The notes beneath the pieces were generated by a model. It was given only the letters and a program-made list of their open reading frames with translations. It was not told the DNA's origin and did not search any database. A DNA stretch of 64,000 nt from contig NC_079887.1 of assembly GCF_029227915.1 (NCBI RefSeq), forward strand, positions 12,526,001 through 12,590,000, in the 5' to 3' direction. Below are positions 33,954 through 46,395 of the stretch, in pieces; position 1 is the stretch's first letter, and each line of letters starts with the position of its first letter. The stretch comes from Hydractinia symbiolongicarpus. Its lineage: Eukaryota; Cnidaria; Hydrozoa; Anthoathecata; Hydractiniidae. Both the position numbers and the translations under genes were made by a program.

Positions 33954-36900
33954 AAGCACCCAATAGATAACTCAATGCATGATAATTCTCAAATCCACGT
34001 TTGGTATAATTAGAATAATTGTTCTCACTAAATGTTAAACATTCAAGCAAAAGCACTTCACTTGCCCAAGTGAAATTCTGAAGATTATTTAAAGTTTGGT
34101 ATCGACTGAAATATTTGTAGCATAACCGCAAAAGCTTATTTATGTACGGTAAAATGACGTATATTTACTGTCTATGATAATTTTTGTTCATATTCAGTTG
34201 CGGCGGCACAAAACGTCACTTTGCTGAGTTCTAATTAAGTTTATATAAATTATAAAAAGTTATATTTATATTATATTGTAATTTATATCTTGCAATATCT
34301 TCCTTTTGCTGTAGCTACTGTTGTTTTCTAATCGTAAGTTTGTTTTCTATTCACACGTCTAAGCAATCGTAAAAAATAAATGGTAATTAATTTTTTAACA
34401 CGTAAAATTTATTTCTAAATTTCATTAGGAATTGAAAAGGTTTGTTTATAATTTTGTCAGATATATGTAGCTCTTCTTTAGGTTATCACAAGACAGAGCC
34501 TTTGACGGAGAAAATATATAATAATATTGATGATAAAAGATTACGGAAAAAAAGAATGTAAATATTGTCCAAATCTCATGTGCACACACTTTCTGTCCTT
34601 TCTTTTTGTCAGTTGTCTTGTCAATTTCCTTGTGAATTTCGCAAGAGTTGCAGTTTTAAAAATAACAATACGTGTGAAAGGGGTCAAGCGTTCAGTACAA
34701 TTGTTTATCATACAAAAAACTCAAGTTCCCTACCGATATTCCTGGAGTATGATTTGAAAAACATTTTCAACAATTAGTAACATTTCAAGATCCTATTTAC
34801 CTGCAATTAAGCAGATCTTAAAGTAGTTACGAAACAGTCTTTAATTTTTGACTGTAGTGACCTACATGAAAGTCAAGCTAATGGCAGTGGAAACATTTGT
34901 GATCACTGAGGACAAAAACAACAACTTAAATCATTTTTTAATATTATATTGGCAATCCAAATGTAACAGAAAATGACAGAAACTTTTCCTATATAAAAAT
35001 ATCATATAGTGTATATTAACCTAAAAGATTTATCACAATGACTTCAAAGCATGTCTAAGAAACAACAATGACTTTAAAGTTTGTTAGAGATATGAATTAC
35101 TTTATTAAAGCTACTAACATAGAATTTTTTAACAAATTAAACTTCTCGTGTTGTCTCTGTTCCCTAGTCAAAACAAACTTTCGATTTACGGATACTTATT
35201 ATATTTTATACCGCTAAAAAGAATAATGAAAGAACTGTTTTCTTTTTTATACAAATTTAAAATTAAAAAGTAGCAAATTCCTTATTAAAAAAATATTTAT
35301 TTATCAACAGGTTGTCTAGACGTGCATGTGGTTCTAAAGCGTGTATATATTCTTGAGCTGGTTCGTATATTACATGTTATTTTTCGGAATTGCGTAGCCC
35401 CTTTAAAGATAATAAATCTTAGATTAAGCACCCTTTAATCTTTTTACTTACTAGCCCGGGCTAAATCAGCGCTTGGTGTTTAATCGAGGATTTGCTGTTA
35501 GCAAGCCTGTATCGTAAATTCTCAGTCGTTTTTTGGCGGTAGTGTGGATGGTAACTGCTCAGCAATGCAAACCATCTGGAACATGCAATTTTTATGTAGC
35601 TTATGCGTAGTTTAGTTTTAACTTATTGCCCTTGTTAAATAATTATCATAATTTCTGCTAATTCACACTGTGCTTTTATGTTTGGTATTTAAAAAAATCG
35701 CGCAGTTTTCGAATGTATTTTAGTATTAAAACCAAGCTTAAGTAATGCCGTTTTGGACTTTCGAGGAATGGAACTACAGTAAATATTCCATGTGAATTGA
35801 TAGGACAGTCAGTAACATTTTCAAAAAACGAATGGTAGCAAGAAACTAAAAAAAATATACCAGGTTATTACCTTTCTATTAAAATTAAAAGATTCTTGAC
35901 AAAATCACAAAGCACAGAATGTCTTAAATTCAACCAATACACGAATTTCGTGTACAATATTTTGCTCTCAGTAAACTTATTATACAGAGTTTAACATTGC
36001 TCAATATAGTAAAATATCACTTAACAATTCTCTATTATATTACTTACGCTATACGTCTTGCTTCCCTTTATTCAATTAATACTTTTAACAGTTATCTCTA
36101 ACTTTGCAATTATCTTGTCTATAGGTATGTTTTAAAAAAATATAAGTCTTCTTACATTTCTCAATTAGAGTTGCAGTTCTGATTGTGAGTGTTAATCTCT
36201 TTAACAGCCGTATTTGGTCTAACTGACTAAAGGAACACGGTATATTTTTGCACGAAATAGCTTGGCACTGCAGAATGATTTATTTCAACTGAGAGTAGCT
36301 GTCAGCGTCAACAACGTTCGAAATAATTTACGGAATCAGAAAGTTCCACCTAGTCATGAGAACGAATATTATTTTGAAAGTTCTTATGTCCTTTAGTAAT
36401 ATTTGGTTTTCTTAGGAGTATTTTATTATGACAGTGTGCTTGGCAAAATACATTAAATTGCCTTAATTATTGTATTCTTAGTGGCAACGTAGCTATGTTT
36501 AACTACAATCCTGTCATAAATATCAGTTTTTTGGTCATGTTTCCAAATGATTAAACAACATCTCCTTTTGAATGTTTCGCTGCAGAACAGCTACGACAGT
36601 TTTGTTTTGGAAATTTCTAGGGTTAGTGAGGCGCGTTAAAAATCCGCTTGTTGCAGTTTCTGCAATGTCTGCATTGGGAAACAATTAAGCCAATTAGGCC
36701 ATGCTGAAGTCACAACAACTATGGAAGCTTGAAGTATCAGATCGAACCAAATAACCTAAGATCCTAAGTCATAAGTTTGTTGTGAAGAGCGAACTTTGGA
36801 TAGGTACAATATTGAAACGCCTTAACGCATGACTTGCGGGTATCATCTGCGAAATTAAGCATTTATTCAATTAATATTTTGAACACGTTTGTAGGTACTA

Positions 36901-37000
36901 TGCAAAAAATTCATGTTTTCTCAAGCTTATTTATTCCTAAGATTGGATAACAACAACTCTCCACACAATATATTGATATAAGTTGGCAAATGTGCTAAGA

Positions 37001-40000
37001 GTTGTTGACCTTTGTATGCCATAACGGGGATTATTTCACAATTCCATAATGCTAGAAAATAAAAATACGACTATCGCGTTCGAAACGATTTTAAGTGTAC
37101 CTAAGAATATAGAGAAGTTGATTTTCATATTCCCAACTGCAGAGTATTAGCAGGTTGATGATTTTTGCAAACTATAAAAAACTGCTGTCGTGCTTAATTT
37201 GCCGATTGTAGCTAGTTACGGCTAACTGGCTAGAAGTTAGTTATTGTTATTATTATGGACAATCCATAATATAAAGCAATGCGTGGAAAATTAACAAGTC
37301 GTTCAATAATATGTCTCTAGTACACTAGCCAGGAGGCCAAATGACAGTGCATACGCCAGGTGTAGGACAAAAAGTAAACACTGTAGTGATTTTTGGTGTG
37401 TCATTGTTTCTGCAACATCACAAGTTATTTGCTGACATGCCTTAATACAATATAACTCGTATTGTAATACATTTCATACTAAGCTGTGATTTTCTATTGC
37501 ATTGAGACTTCTTTAAGTTGCCATATTTGTTACTTTGGATGCGTCATCAATTAGATTAACCGTGCTAACCATTTGGACATCATTGCCAAGCCGATTGACT
37601 TACCTAACTTTCATCATTTTGATATTACACGGAAAAGCCTTGTGCTTCCCATGAAGTTAAACAAAAACAAGTTTAGATCTTCGATGGGGCGTTACTGAAT
37701 TTGTTACATGTACGCCGAATTAATTTCGAATGATCATTGACGTAATAAAAACTTCCTCATGCTGAACAAGTTATTAATGTTTTTTATCTCGCACCTAATC
37801 CAATTTTACTCGTGCCATATCTTAATATATAGCAATTAAATGACACACCAAGAGTTCATTTAATAACAACCGGATTAAAAAAATCTATTTTTTTCTACAA
37901 CGTGGCATTACGTTTTTTGTGATAAACAGCACCGCCCGAGACAGAAAATACAAGTATAATTAAACAAGCTATATGTCATTATGTCCAGCCCCATTCTCAG
38001 ATATTGCAGGTTCATGTTTGTACCGAGTTATTGCTGGCAAGATAAGACTCAATATTCAAAATTTTTAATTCTTAACCTCTTTTTTATAATCATGCAAGTA
38101 ACTTTTTAACTTCAATCGATTTGACGTTATGAAAACCGTTATTTTGGTACGTTGGGCAAAAAGTTTTTTGGGAAATGTTATAATATACGAAGGTAATTGC
38201 TTTTTGAAGATTTAGATTTTTGGTTGGTATAGAGAAGTTGCGGTCTTAAAAAAACGAAACGTAGCCACAATGTTTCAAAAAAAAAATGATGTATACATTG
38301 TAAAGCACTATGAATGTTTTAAAGCACTTTTTTTGACATTCCAATGTCGATAATTTATTTATTACTTATTATTTATTACTTATTTTTTAAATGCACGTGC
38401 TAAAAAATGTGAAGTCATGGTATAAATGTTTACAATAGACCATTTTTTCGTTGTTGTTTTGTGCGTGTTAATTTTCAAAGAATTTCAAACAGCATTAAAC
38501 AAAGGCAGTTTAAAACTACCTTATTTCACATTAACTTTAGTTAGATAATTTTTCTTTAAAAGTCTCTTTAAATTCGTTTATTTTCAGTTACACTTGTCCT
38601 TTGTTTTTTTTATCCTTTTTAATATGCTAATTATTGTTTTCTAATAGTGTCCTATCCTATATTTTTAATGATCCAGTAATTTTTTTAAATATGTATATAT
38701 TTTACAGAGTATTTACATTTTAAGTTAACCAATCTTTTTATATTAGAATTTGCTGACAAAGTATTAATTAATCTTGTAGAATTAACTTTGTAAAATAAGC
38801 GTTCATAACTATAGAGTTTCTGGCAATTTTTCTTGCCAGTTATCTCCTCTCTTTTCTTACCTTTCTAAATATAACAGCGACAACAAAAAGAATATCAAAA
38901 AAGAAATTTAAAAAGTTATTTTGCTTGCTAAACGATGATTGATAACACATGGGCACACTTTTTTAAATGCGTTTTTGTTGCTTTCTGTATTATGTTGTGG
39001 CTGTTTTCGTAATTTTATCCTCTCCAACAGACAGCTATATATCAGTATCACAGAGTGATACTATTTATGTTAGAGCACTGATTGAGTTTCTTGTTTCTCC
39101 CTAGCTGTTTATTTTAGCGGTGAATAAAGTTACCTTTTTTAAAGCGAGTATGTGCACTGCCTTGACATGCTTAAAATCCATAAACCTGATATAGGAATAA
39201 ACTACGAAAATTGATTGTAGCGGAGAACTAACACTATTGTTTCAGTATATTTTGTCTATAATTGTTAATAATTAAAATGTCGCCACATCAATGTGTTACT
39301 CGTGCTTGCAGCAATGACTGGAATTTTTATCCCTTTTTCCTCCTGCCGTAAATAAATATTTTACAGGTTTATCTACTTTTTTAATAATTTGTATTGTCTT
39401 ATCTATATTTCTAATGAAATTTGGAAGCTTTCTCCTTCTCTCTAAATCAGTACATTAGGTAAGAATGCACAAAAACTCGATGTAGTCAAAAACATCGTCT
39501 TCTATATATTGATCAAGTTTACTATTACGGTTGGAAATATTATTATATTATGATAAAATCGATACTTTCCTAATGGGTGCATAATAAGGAAGAATAAAAC
39601 AAGATTAAACTTCTCTTTTCACGTTTCACTCCGACAGTATGTATCTTGCATTTTCCTCTGGAAACCATGCCTACTCATGCCGATCTAACAAGTGGCCATA
39701 GCTCTTCCACCTTTGTCTTAGAGAAAACGCTATTTCTATTCTAACACAGTACAACTTGGCAAACAAAACACTCTTCTAGTTTATCTTTTGTATCCCAATA
39801 ACCCTGTTTAATTGGCCAACTTACGCCATTTCTGAAGTATATTTCCGTTTTTAACTATTTTATCTTGGCAACAAGATGGATTGCCTAATCCTGTAATTGC
39901 TTTCAAATAAATTAGCGGTTACACAAACGTGTTTTCAATTTTAAAAATCTATATTGCAAACATAGCATTGACAAAAACACTCGAGATCAAGACAGTACGT

Positions 40001-41875
40001 TTTTACTCATAATCCGACAAATCTATTGAATTATTATTTGTAAGTAAACTTTTACGCAGCAGAGGTACCAAAAAAGAAACAGTTCGAGCAAAAACTTTGT
40101 ACTTTGGAGAATACTATTCAGTATAAATAAAAACATCCTTTGGAGCACCCGTTAATCTTCCTGCAACTTTTGATTTGAAGTAAAAACCTGTTCTTACCCC
40201 TTAAATTATTATGCACATCCATGTGAAGCGCTTACAATCATGTATCCTGCCAGGAGTTATGTACTTTTTAAAGCATGCAAGTTTGGTTTAAATAAAAACA
40301 TCAAAGCTGTAAACTGTGCCACACATTCAGGTGAAGCGCTTTAGTACAGCATGCGATGAATCAAGTGAAGCGCACACAGCAAAAAAGTGTTTCAGACGAA
40401 GTATACTTTTCATATAACGAACACAGAAAACAACCCGTCGTTATCCATTCCAGCTAAACCGATAACTCAGCCATTTTATCCTAATGAATAAATTTCGCTG
40501 ACATTAGCAAATCTCATTCTCAGTTGAACCATATATATCCTAAAGGCTGTCCTTAAAAACATCAAGACTGCTGTCTCATCAATACCCTTCAACCCTTGCG
40601 AAACGTTTTGTTACAATCAAAGGTGTTTTGAATCAGAAGGAGTACAAAATTTTTTTCGCCGACAAATGTATATATTTTGTTACTTTCACTTTTTAGCTAG
40701 ATGTAGCTAACAGCTTTGTAACTACAGCTAACAGATGGAGCTAGAGCTTAAGAAGGATTTGTGAAAATAACTGTTAAAACAGAAATAATGCTGGCTACGA
40801 TAACCAGCTTTGTAGATATACATGTTTTACACTTAGTAAAACTTTAGCAAAAATTCTTTTTTTCAATTTAAGCGAATTCCTAGCAGTGCCAAAATAATTT
40901 GAAATTTTATTGCTTGATAAAACCTTTACAGTTGATACTGTTGTTTTGTCTCAACGAAATAATGTATTTTGTGTAACTCTTAAAGAAAATTGAGTAGCGT
41001 TAGGCGGGTACATCAGAATAGGTTCAGTAACCTATTAAAATCAAGAGTGGAAAAAACAGGGTACCTACATATGCTCTTACCATATCCTTCCTTGAAATCG
41101 ACTGGAGTTGATTTAAAAACAATATGCACCACCCAACCCTTCGCCTCCTCCTCACTCTCTCCCCAAATAATGGCTTGCTAAAATTATTTATTGCTCTAAA
41201 ATGCTTTTAAAGTTAGTATCAGTTTGCATTTTACTCTGTCTCATGCACGGATTAAAAACAAAATAGCTTGCTAGATAGGTAAAGAAAGTACCGATGCCAT
41301 TATGTATAACGAATATATGTGCGAAACTCTTTCGGGATTTCTTTTGTATTAGGATACAAATATGTTACGTTTTGTCCTCAGTGCTCACGTTTATGCCGCC
41401 AAAAGCTTTATCTACAAGCTGTATTCGTACTATTTATCTCTGGCTCGGATTTTGCACAATATCGAAACCGATCAATGTCCGTTTAATAGTTAGTAAGAAA
41501 CAAAACAACAATAAGCAAACAGAGTAGGGTAAAAACTGTTGTTTCTAATTAACATGTAGCTTTATATTTTCTACTCTCTTATGAGAAGGCCATCTTAAAA
41601 AAAAATTGGAAAAAAGGAGCAAAAACATATAAATAAAATAGGGTCATAATCACAAGATCGTAAAGTTAAATATTATTTCACAGCTGTTGCAGTAGTGCTC
41701 ATGCGCCTGTTGAATAATATAAATAGTTGTGTGCAGAAATAGTATCCGTTCAACAGAAGAATAAATATGAACATTTTATCGTGATTGGCTCTCGCAGGTG
41801 AATAAATGACGTCTGAGCCAATATGGAGAGAGACTTTAACCATCGACGATGATCCGTAGAATTTTTGCGTCTTAT
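37001..41875. other. Intergenic, no gene seen
   Basis: AT-rich, with short open frames only (for example 40990-41181 and 41294-41527, the latter with a C-x4-C spacing that does not align with the peptide family). No splice-linked coding pattern was recognised. Confidence 0.5.
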
Positions 41876-42163
41876 TTAGTGTAATAGCTTTTTGGTATAC
41901 ATAGGAATTTCAGTTCTATGTTCGATTTTCTTAAAATGCTGCACCAAGAGTTTGTGTCTGCATCCAGGATTGCATAATGTTGTATCCGTATTCCTCATGC
42001 GTTGCAGGAACTTCCAGATTATACCATCTAAAGCTTTTAGATTTGATGTTGTAGGACTTGAGGTGGCCATTGTTGTACGTACAGCATGTGCAGGCATTAC
42101 CTCCACTTGATCCAATAAAATAGTAAACGCAAAGATAACCAAAGCAACTCTGTTGCCTTCCAT
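41876..42163 (-). CDS. Secreted Cys-x3-Cys peptide precursor, member 3
   Basis: Ninety-five residues, single exon, started at the ATG at 42163 (the longer frame has no earlier ATG). It lies outside the segmental duplication and on the opposite strand. It shares the layout of member 2 at the same total length: signal peptide (ALVIFAFTILL, ending near MPAHA), a Thr/Ser/Pro spacer (MATSSPTTS), a helix with basic residues (WKFLQRMR), then NTDTTLCNPGCRHKL with Cys64 and Cys68. Alignment with VICGRACQNKL keeps both Cys and the Lys-Leu pair. The strict dibasic KR is replaced by RMR. The C-terminus ends in a basic TKKLLH. Sequence divergence with retained architecture suggests an old, selected family. 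Confidence 0.65.
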   Translation of the reverse strand: MEGNRVALVIFAFTILLDQVEVMPAHAVRTTMATSSPTTSNLKALDGIIWKFLQRMRNTDTTLCNPGCRHKLLVQHFKKIEHRTEIPMYTKKLLH

Positions 42164-42268
42164 TAAAGTGCAAATGCACGTATTTATCTTCAAAGCATGT
42201 AATCTTATATGTTTGTTTGCTTACAAACTATTTTTTGCAACTATTGACAAGCTGGAATTCGCAGTTCC

Positions 42269-42276
42269 CTTTTATA
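42269..42276 (-). promoter_or_regulatory. TATA box of peptide gene 3
   Basis: TATAAAAG on the minus strand in the context GGCTATAAAAGGG, a canonical core promoter about 106 bp before the ATG at 42163. Confidence 0.7.
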
Positions 42277-42308
42277 GCCGCCTTTATGGCTGTTTCCATA
42301 GAGATAAT

Positions 42309-42316
42309 TTACGTCA
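42309..42316. promoter_or_regulatory. CRE-like site upstream of peptide gene 3
   Basis: TTACGTCA on the plus strand (TGACGTAA in gene orientation), a CREB/ATF-type half-palindrome about 33 bp upstream of the TATA box. Confidence 0.4.
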
Positions 42317-45300
42317 CACAAAATGGCTGTTAGACCGATACGGGTTGTAAATTAAACAAGAATTTGAACCAATCAAAGAAACAAAGGTTAAATAATTGGA
42401 ATATCATTTCATCATTACATTACTTAGATGTTTTTCTCTGTCATAATGGCCGCATTCTATCTGTGTTTGTGCGAAGCCAAATTCCTGTGAAGGTACACAC
42501 GAAAGATTTAAACACGAAACAAAAACTACACCGCTTCTTAACTAACCACGGAGTAAAGTATTACTTTGTGTCAGACATGCACGATATGACGATACCAAAA
42601 ATGCGTGCGACAGACAAATGAATTTCCGTATTTTTTTCATGGTTTAGCGACTAGTATTAACCTTAAATAACTGTGTATGAGGGAAATACCGGAGAATATT
42701 GACTGAAGTATTACGTGACATAGGTCAATGTTCGAAGGTATTGTACAAAATAAACAGTTATTATATGGATTATTATCCGGGTACTGCATTTTACGACAAA
42801 AAAATATAACAAAGCAGCATGTAGAAACCATGTCTTCATATAAATTATTTCCATATGGAACGTACATTCGAACTAAAAATATATATTTTTAAAATCGAAT
42901 ATCGTGTAACCATTACAGTTTTTTATTGTAGCTACAACATATAAATCTTTAAAAGATAAAAGTAAGTTTCACTTTTGCTTCACGTTTTGTTTACTTTTTT
43001 CCGTGTTTATTTACATTTAATGCTACTATATTGAAACTTTAACCACGGTTGCTATGGTAGCGGGCAATACCGTGGAATAACGCTATGCCGTAAGTTCTAA
43101 CCAATCACATTGCGCGATTTTCGAAAATATCGATGCCGCCCTTTTACCCGGCTAATAAAAACATATACTATGCATGAAGATTTCTTTTGTTAAAGTCAAA
43201 TTACTGCTGATGCAGTGAATAATTTTTATTACTTCCTAACTCTGATGTTTTTTTGTGATCAAGGCTCGCCAAGGATGACTGAATAAATAAAGTGAGTTAG
43301 AAAAAAATGTATTGATTTTGTCTTAAACATTACCGTTACAATTATAATTATTACCTTACTATAAGAAGCCACAGGATGTTCTGGGAAACTACTTCAAATT
43401 TCGCAACTATGTATGCACGGGTCTTTAAATTTCTTCAGTTTTATAACAACAACCTCTAAAACCTCAGTCTTTTTGTTCAGAAAAAAAAACAACGGCCACA
43501 CGAACAGAGCAACAAGATGTTTACTCCTTGGTTTATTATTTATACTTTCAATTTCTCTTGGATGACGAAATTGAAAGGGTGCTACAAAAAGTTAATTAAT
43601 ATTTTCTTTATGTATTTTTCCAATATACAATTTCTTATTAGCACCAACAGACGCCATGGTTGTAAAATTTTAAATCGTAGATAAAGGCAATGTGCTTGAT
43701 AAAACGAAGTGTAGGACAATTTCGGCATTCGAATTACATTTGAATCATGTACGGCCGACGATACAAGCTAAAATTTTCAGTCGAAGATGAACCGTATTTA
43801 CAAACAATACGCAAATGTAAAGCTGTCAAAATGTTTGCGAGTTACACGGAGAAAATACTTCTTGGAATAAAAAAATAGTTAGAACTGAAGGAGTTATTGT
43901 AGTTACGGTCTAGTTTTTATGAGCTTATATATAGGTATATCCTCAAATGTTGTTGCTTTTTCTAACTTTTTTTTAGCCTAAGTTTTCCAGAATTTTCTTT
44001 TGGAAAAATGCAAAAGTGTTGGCATGACGACCAATTCCTCAAGTTGCGTAAAATCTTGAAGAAATTTGTATTAAGAAACTCTTTATAATGTTTTTATAAA
44101 CTTCAGAGGTTATTTGAAAAACTATAGTATTATGGTTGTGTTTAAAATGGTTGCGCACAGCTAAACACTTTGATCATTTTGGTATGCTATTTTAAAGTTT
44201 TATTTTTATTTTTTATTTTGCGTAGTTTTGCAAAAGCTTTCTTATGCAATTTTCTTATTTTTTTATTTTTATTTTTTAAAGTATATAAAAGTCATGCGTA
44301 GCTTTTATTGTTCCCCTGATGTAGTTTCTTTGATTGCAAATACGTGCACGGACAAAGTTACGGACAATTAACATTGCGTTGTCTATTTCGTAAAAAAAAA
44401 AACGTTTGATTATTCGCGCCTTTTCAAAGAAATTAACAAGATCAAATGTTATGATAAGAAGAACAATAAATTTTAAAAAGATTTTGTAAGTGGAGTTTTT
44501 GTTTTCGTTATCTCAAACTTTAGCCCAATGTCAGCCTACTTAATTTTCCGATGACCAAAAAGAAAAATGTATGGTTTTTTAATACTTTACTGTTTTTATG
44601 GGGACGTCAATAGCAGTGTATCTTTAAAAAGTTGCGCAAATTACCCACGCGTGAGATATGGGGAAATTTCATGAATTGTCTCACAGGCTAACGACTAGTC
44701 GTGGTATATGTTGCTAAATTATGTTTTTCTTTGTCGCATTAGTGTTGCTAAATACCAAGGAATTGTACAAATATTTTGCGAAACTCAACTTTAAGCTAAT
44801 TTTTACCCGTTGCGGGAAGTGCAATGAAGTCGTTAACATAAATGCTAAAATCAGTAAGTTTATTTGACCAAGTTGTTACGCGTGGTCTGCACAAAACTTG
44901 TGGCAAGATTCATGTCTATTGCACATCAACTTTAAAAATTAAAGATGACAGACCGTTAACTCCCCACCCCACCCCCCAGTGGCATAATCATAGAATATAC
45001 AATCACGGAGAACCCACGAGTGTAGCACTGGTAACAGAAATGTCGATCTATTTCCGACAAACTGAACTAGAAATCATGAACTAACAAGGATTGACTTCGC
45101 ATGAAAAAAAGTCCACCTGCATTATAGGATCTAAAATAACGTCAGAGTTGCAAGAAAAAATCTTATTTCACCTACCCCTATGGATACAAGCTAATTTAAC
45201 ACTCTAAAATTGTTTTACTATCATTTACCCATAACCCGCAAACGTTCAAGAGTTTTCAAAACAGGTTATTTAACTTTGCAAATATTATCCTGATTAGATT

Positions 45301-46337
45301 TTATAAAGTCTACTGATTTTCGTAGATAGAATTGCCTAGGGTGTTTATATCCTAAATCCTTAAAAACGGTATTTTTTTAAAAACTCCATTTGACCCTATG
45401 ATTTGACGAATTAAGACAAAACCTGTCAACTTTCTCATTATTTAATGCACCATACCTTACCATAAAAAAGAAAAGTCAACATGAAGGGTTGGTAAGAATT
45501 CGTAGTCGAAACAATGTCCTTCACCGCTTGCTTAGTTTGTACGGGATTAAATATATGCAATCTCTGCCTAAAAATAAGCAGAATTTTTCAAAGTTCGCAT
45601 ACTCATATTATATGCATACATTACGGAAAAGTGAAAACAACAAAAATACTATAATCGCAAATCTTTTCACTCATTTTTTGCTTTTTTTGGGGAAACTTTG
45701 TCTTGCAAAGGTTAATCCACTAAAAAAGTTTAAACTCGAAACTAGAAGATACATTTACATTTTCACAAAATAATAAAACATTAAAATAATAACAAAAGCG
45801 ACTTTTTTACTTTTCTATCATCAACAGTAATGTTGATTTGTAAGAACACAAAACAGAAGTCTTGCATTGCTTCTTTATGTAAAAGCGAAAGAGTCTTTTT
45901 GTTAATTTTTTTTCTCTCAGCCAGAAATTTAAAAACTTGTAAATCATAAAAGCGCAAGTTTTTATCTAAAATCTAAAAAAATTTCTCTCTCGACATTTAC
46001 TGTAGTTAAAATAAGCAAAAAACGTCATCAAACATAAGAGCAGTAAAAATGGGTATTAATAATTTAGTCAGTACAGAACATTAGTCATTGTGCCAATATT
46101 TCTCTCCGGCCTTTATTTTACGGATAAGGTATTATTAGGATAACAGAGACTAAGTGAAAAAACTTTTGTGAAAAAATTTAAACAAACCAGCAATCTTCTT
46201 TAATATCCTGACAATAAAATTATTTCTTATCAACTTCTTTGGTTAATAAACGCTCATATAAAGTTTTGAGAAAACAAAAATTTGTTTATGACTTTATGAC
46301 GAAATTCGTAAAAGTATATAATTTGATGTATGTAGCG

Positions 46338-46395
46338 CATATGGATTTGTGATAAAATATGTATTCGTAAACATATTTTATCACAAATTCATATG
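46338..46395. repeat. Near-perfect 25 bp hairpin
   Basis: The arms CATATGGATTTGTGATAAAA... and its reverse complement pair over about 25 bp around an 8 nt loop (ATTCGTAA region). The single mismatch becomes a G-U pair in RNA. It could be a tiny palindromic transposon remnant or a small-RNA precursor; the sequence alone cannot tell. Confidence 0.6.

Larger units (their letters stand above)
31769..37000. repeat. Segmental duplication, unit B
   Basis: Unit B, colinear with 23827-31677 but more compact because it lacks the transposons at 25160-26996. Similarity begins at TTATTATCTCAA-type sequence near 31769 and fades after GTTGGCAAAT near 36990. It contains peptide gene 2. About 90 bp separate the end of unit A from the start of unit B, so the two are essentially head-to-tail. 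Confidence 0.85.

Noticed and set aside
41294-41527. Possible fourth peptide-family member (C-x4-C followed by KLF)
   Set aside because: The spacing differs, there is no signal peptide and no dibasic site, and the layout does not match members 1-3.
42364-42621. 85-codon plus-strand frame just upstream of peptide gene 3, possibly a divergent partner gene
   Set aside because: The frame has no motif, no signal peptide and no homologue I recognise. It overlaps nothing conserved, and its composition fits chance.
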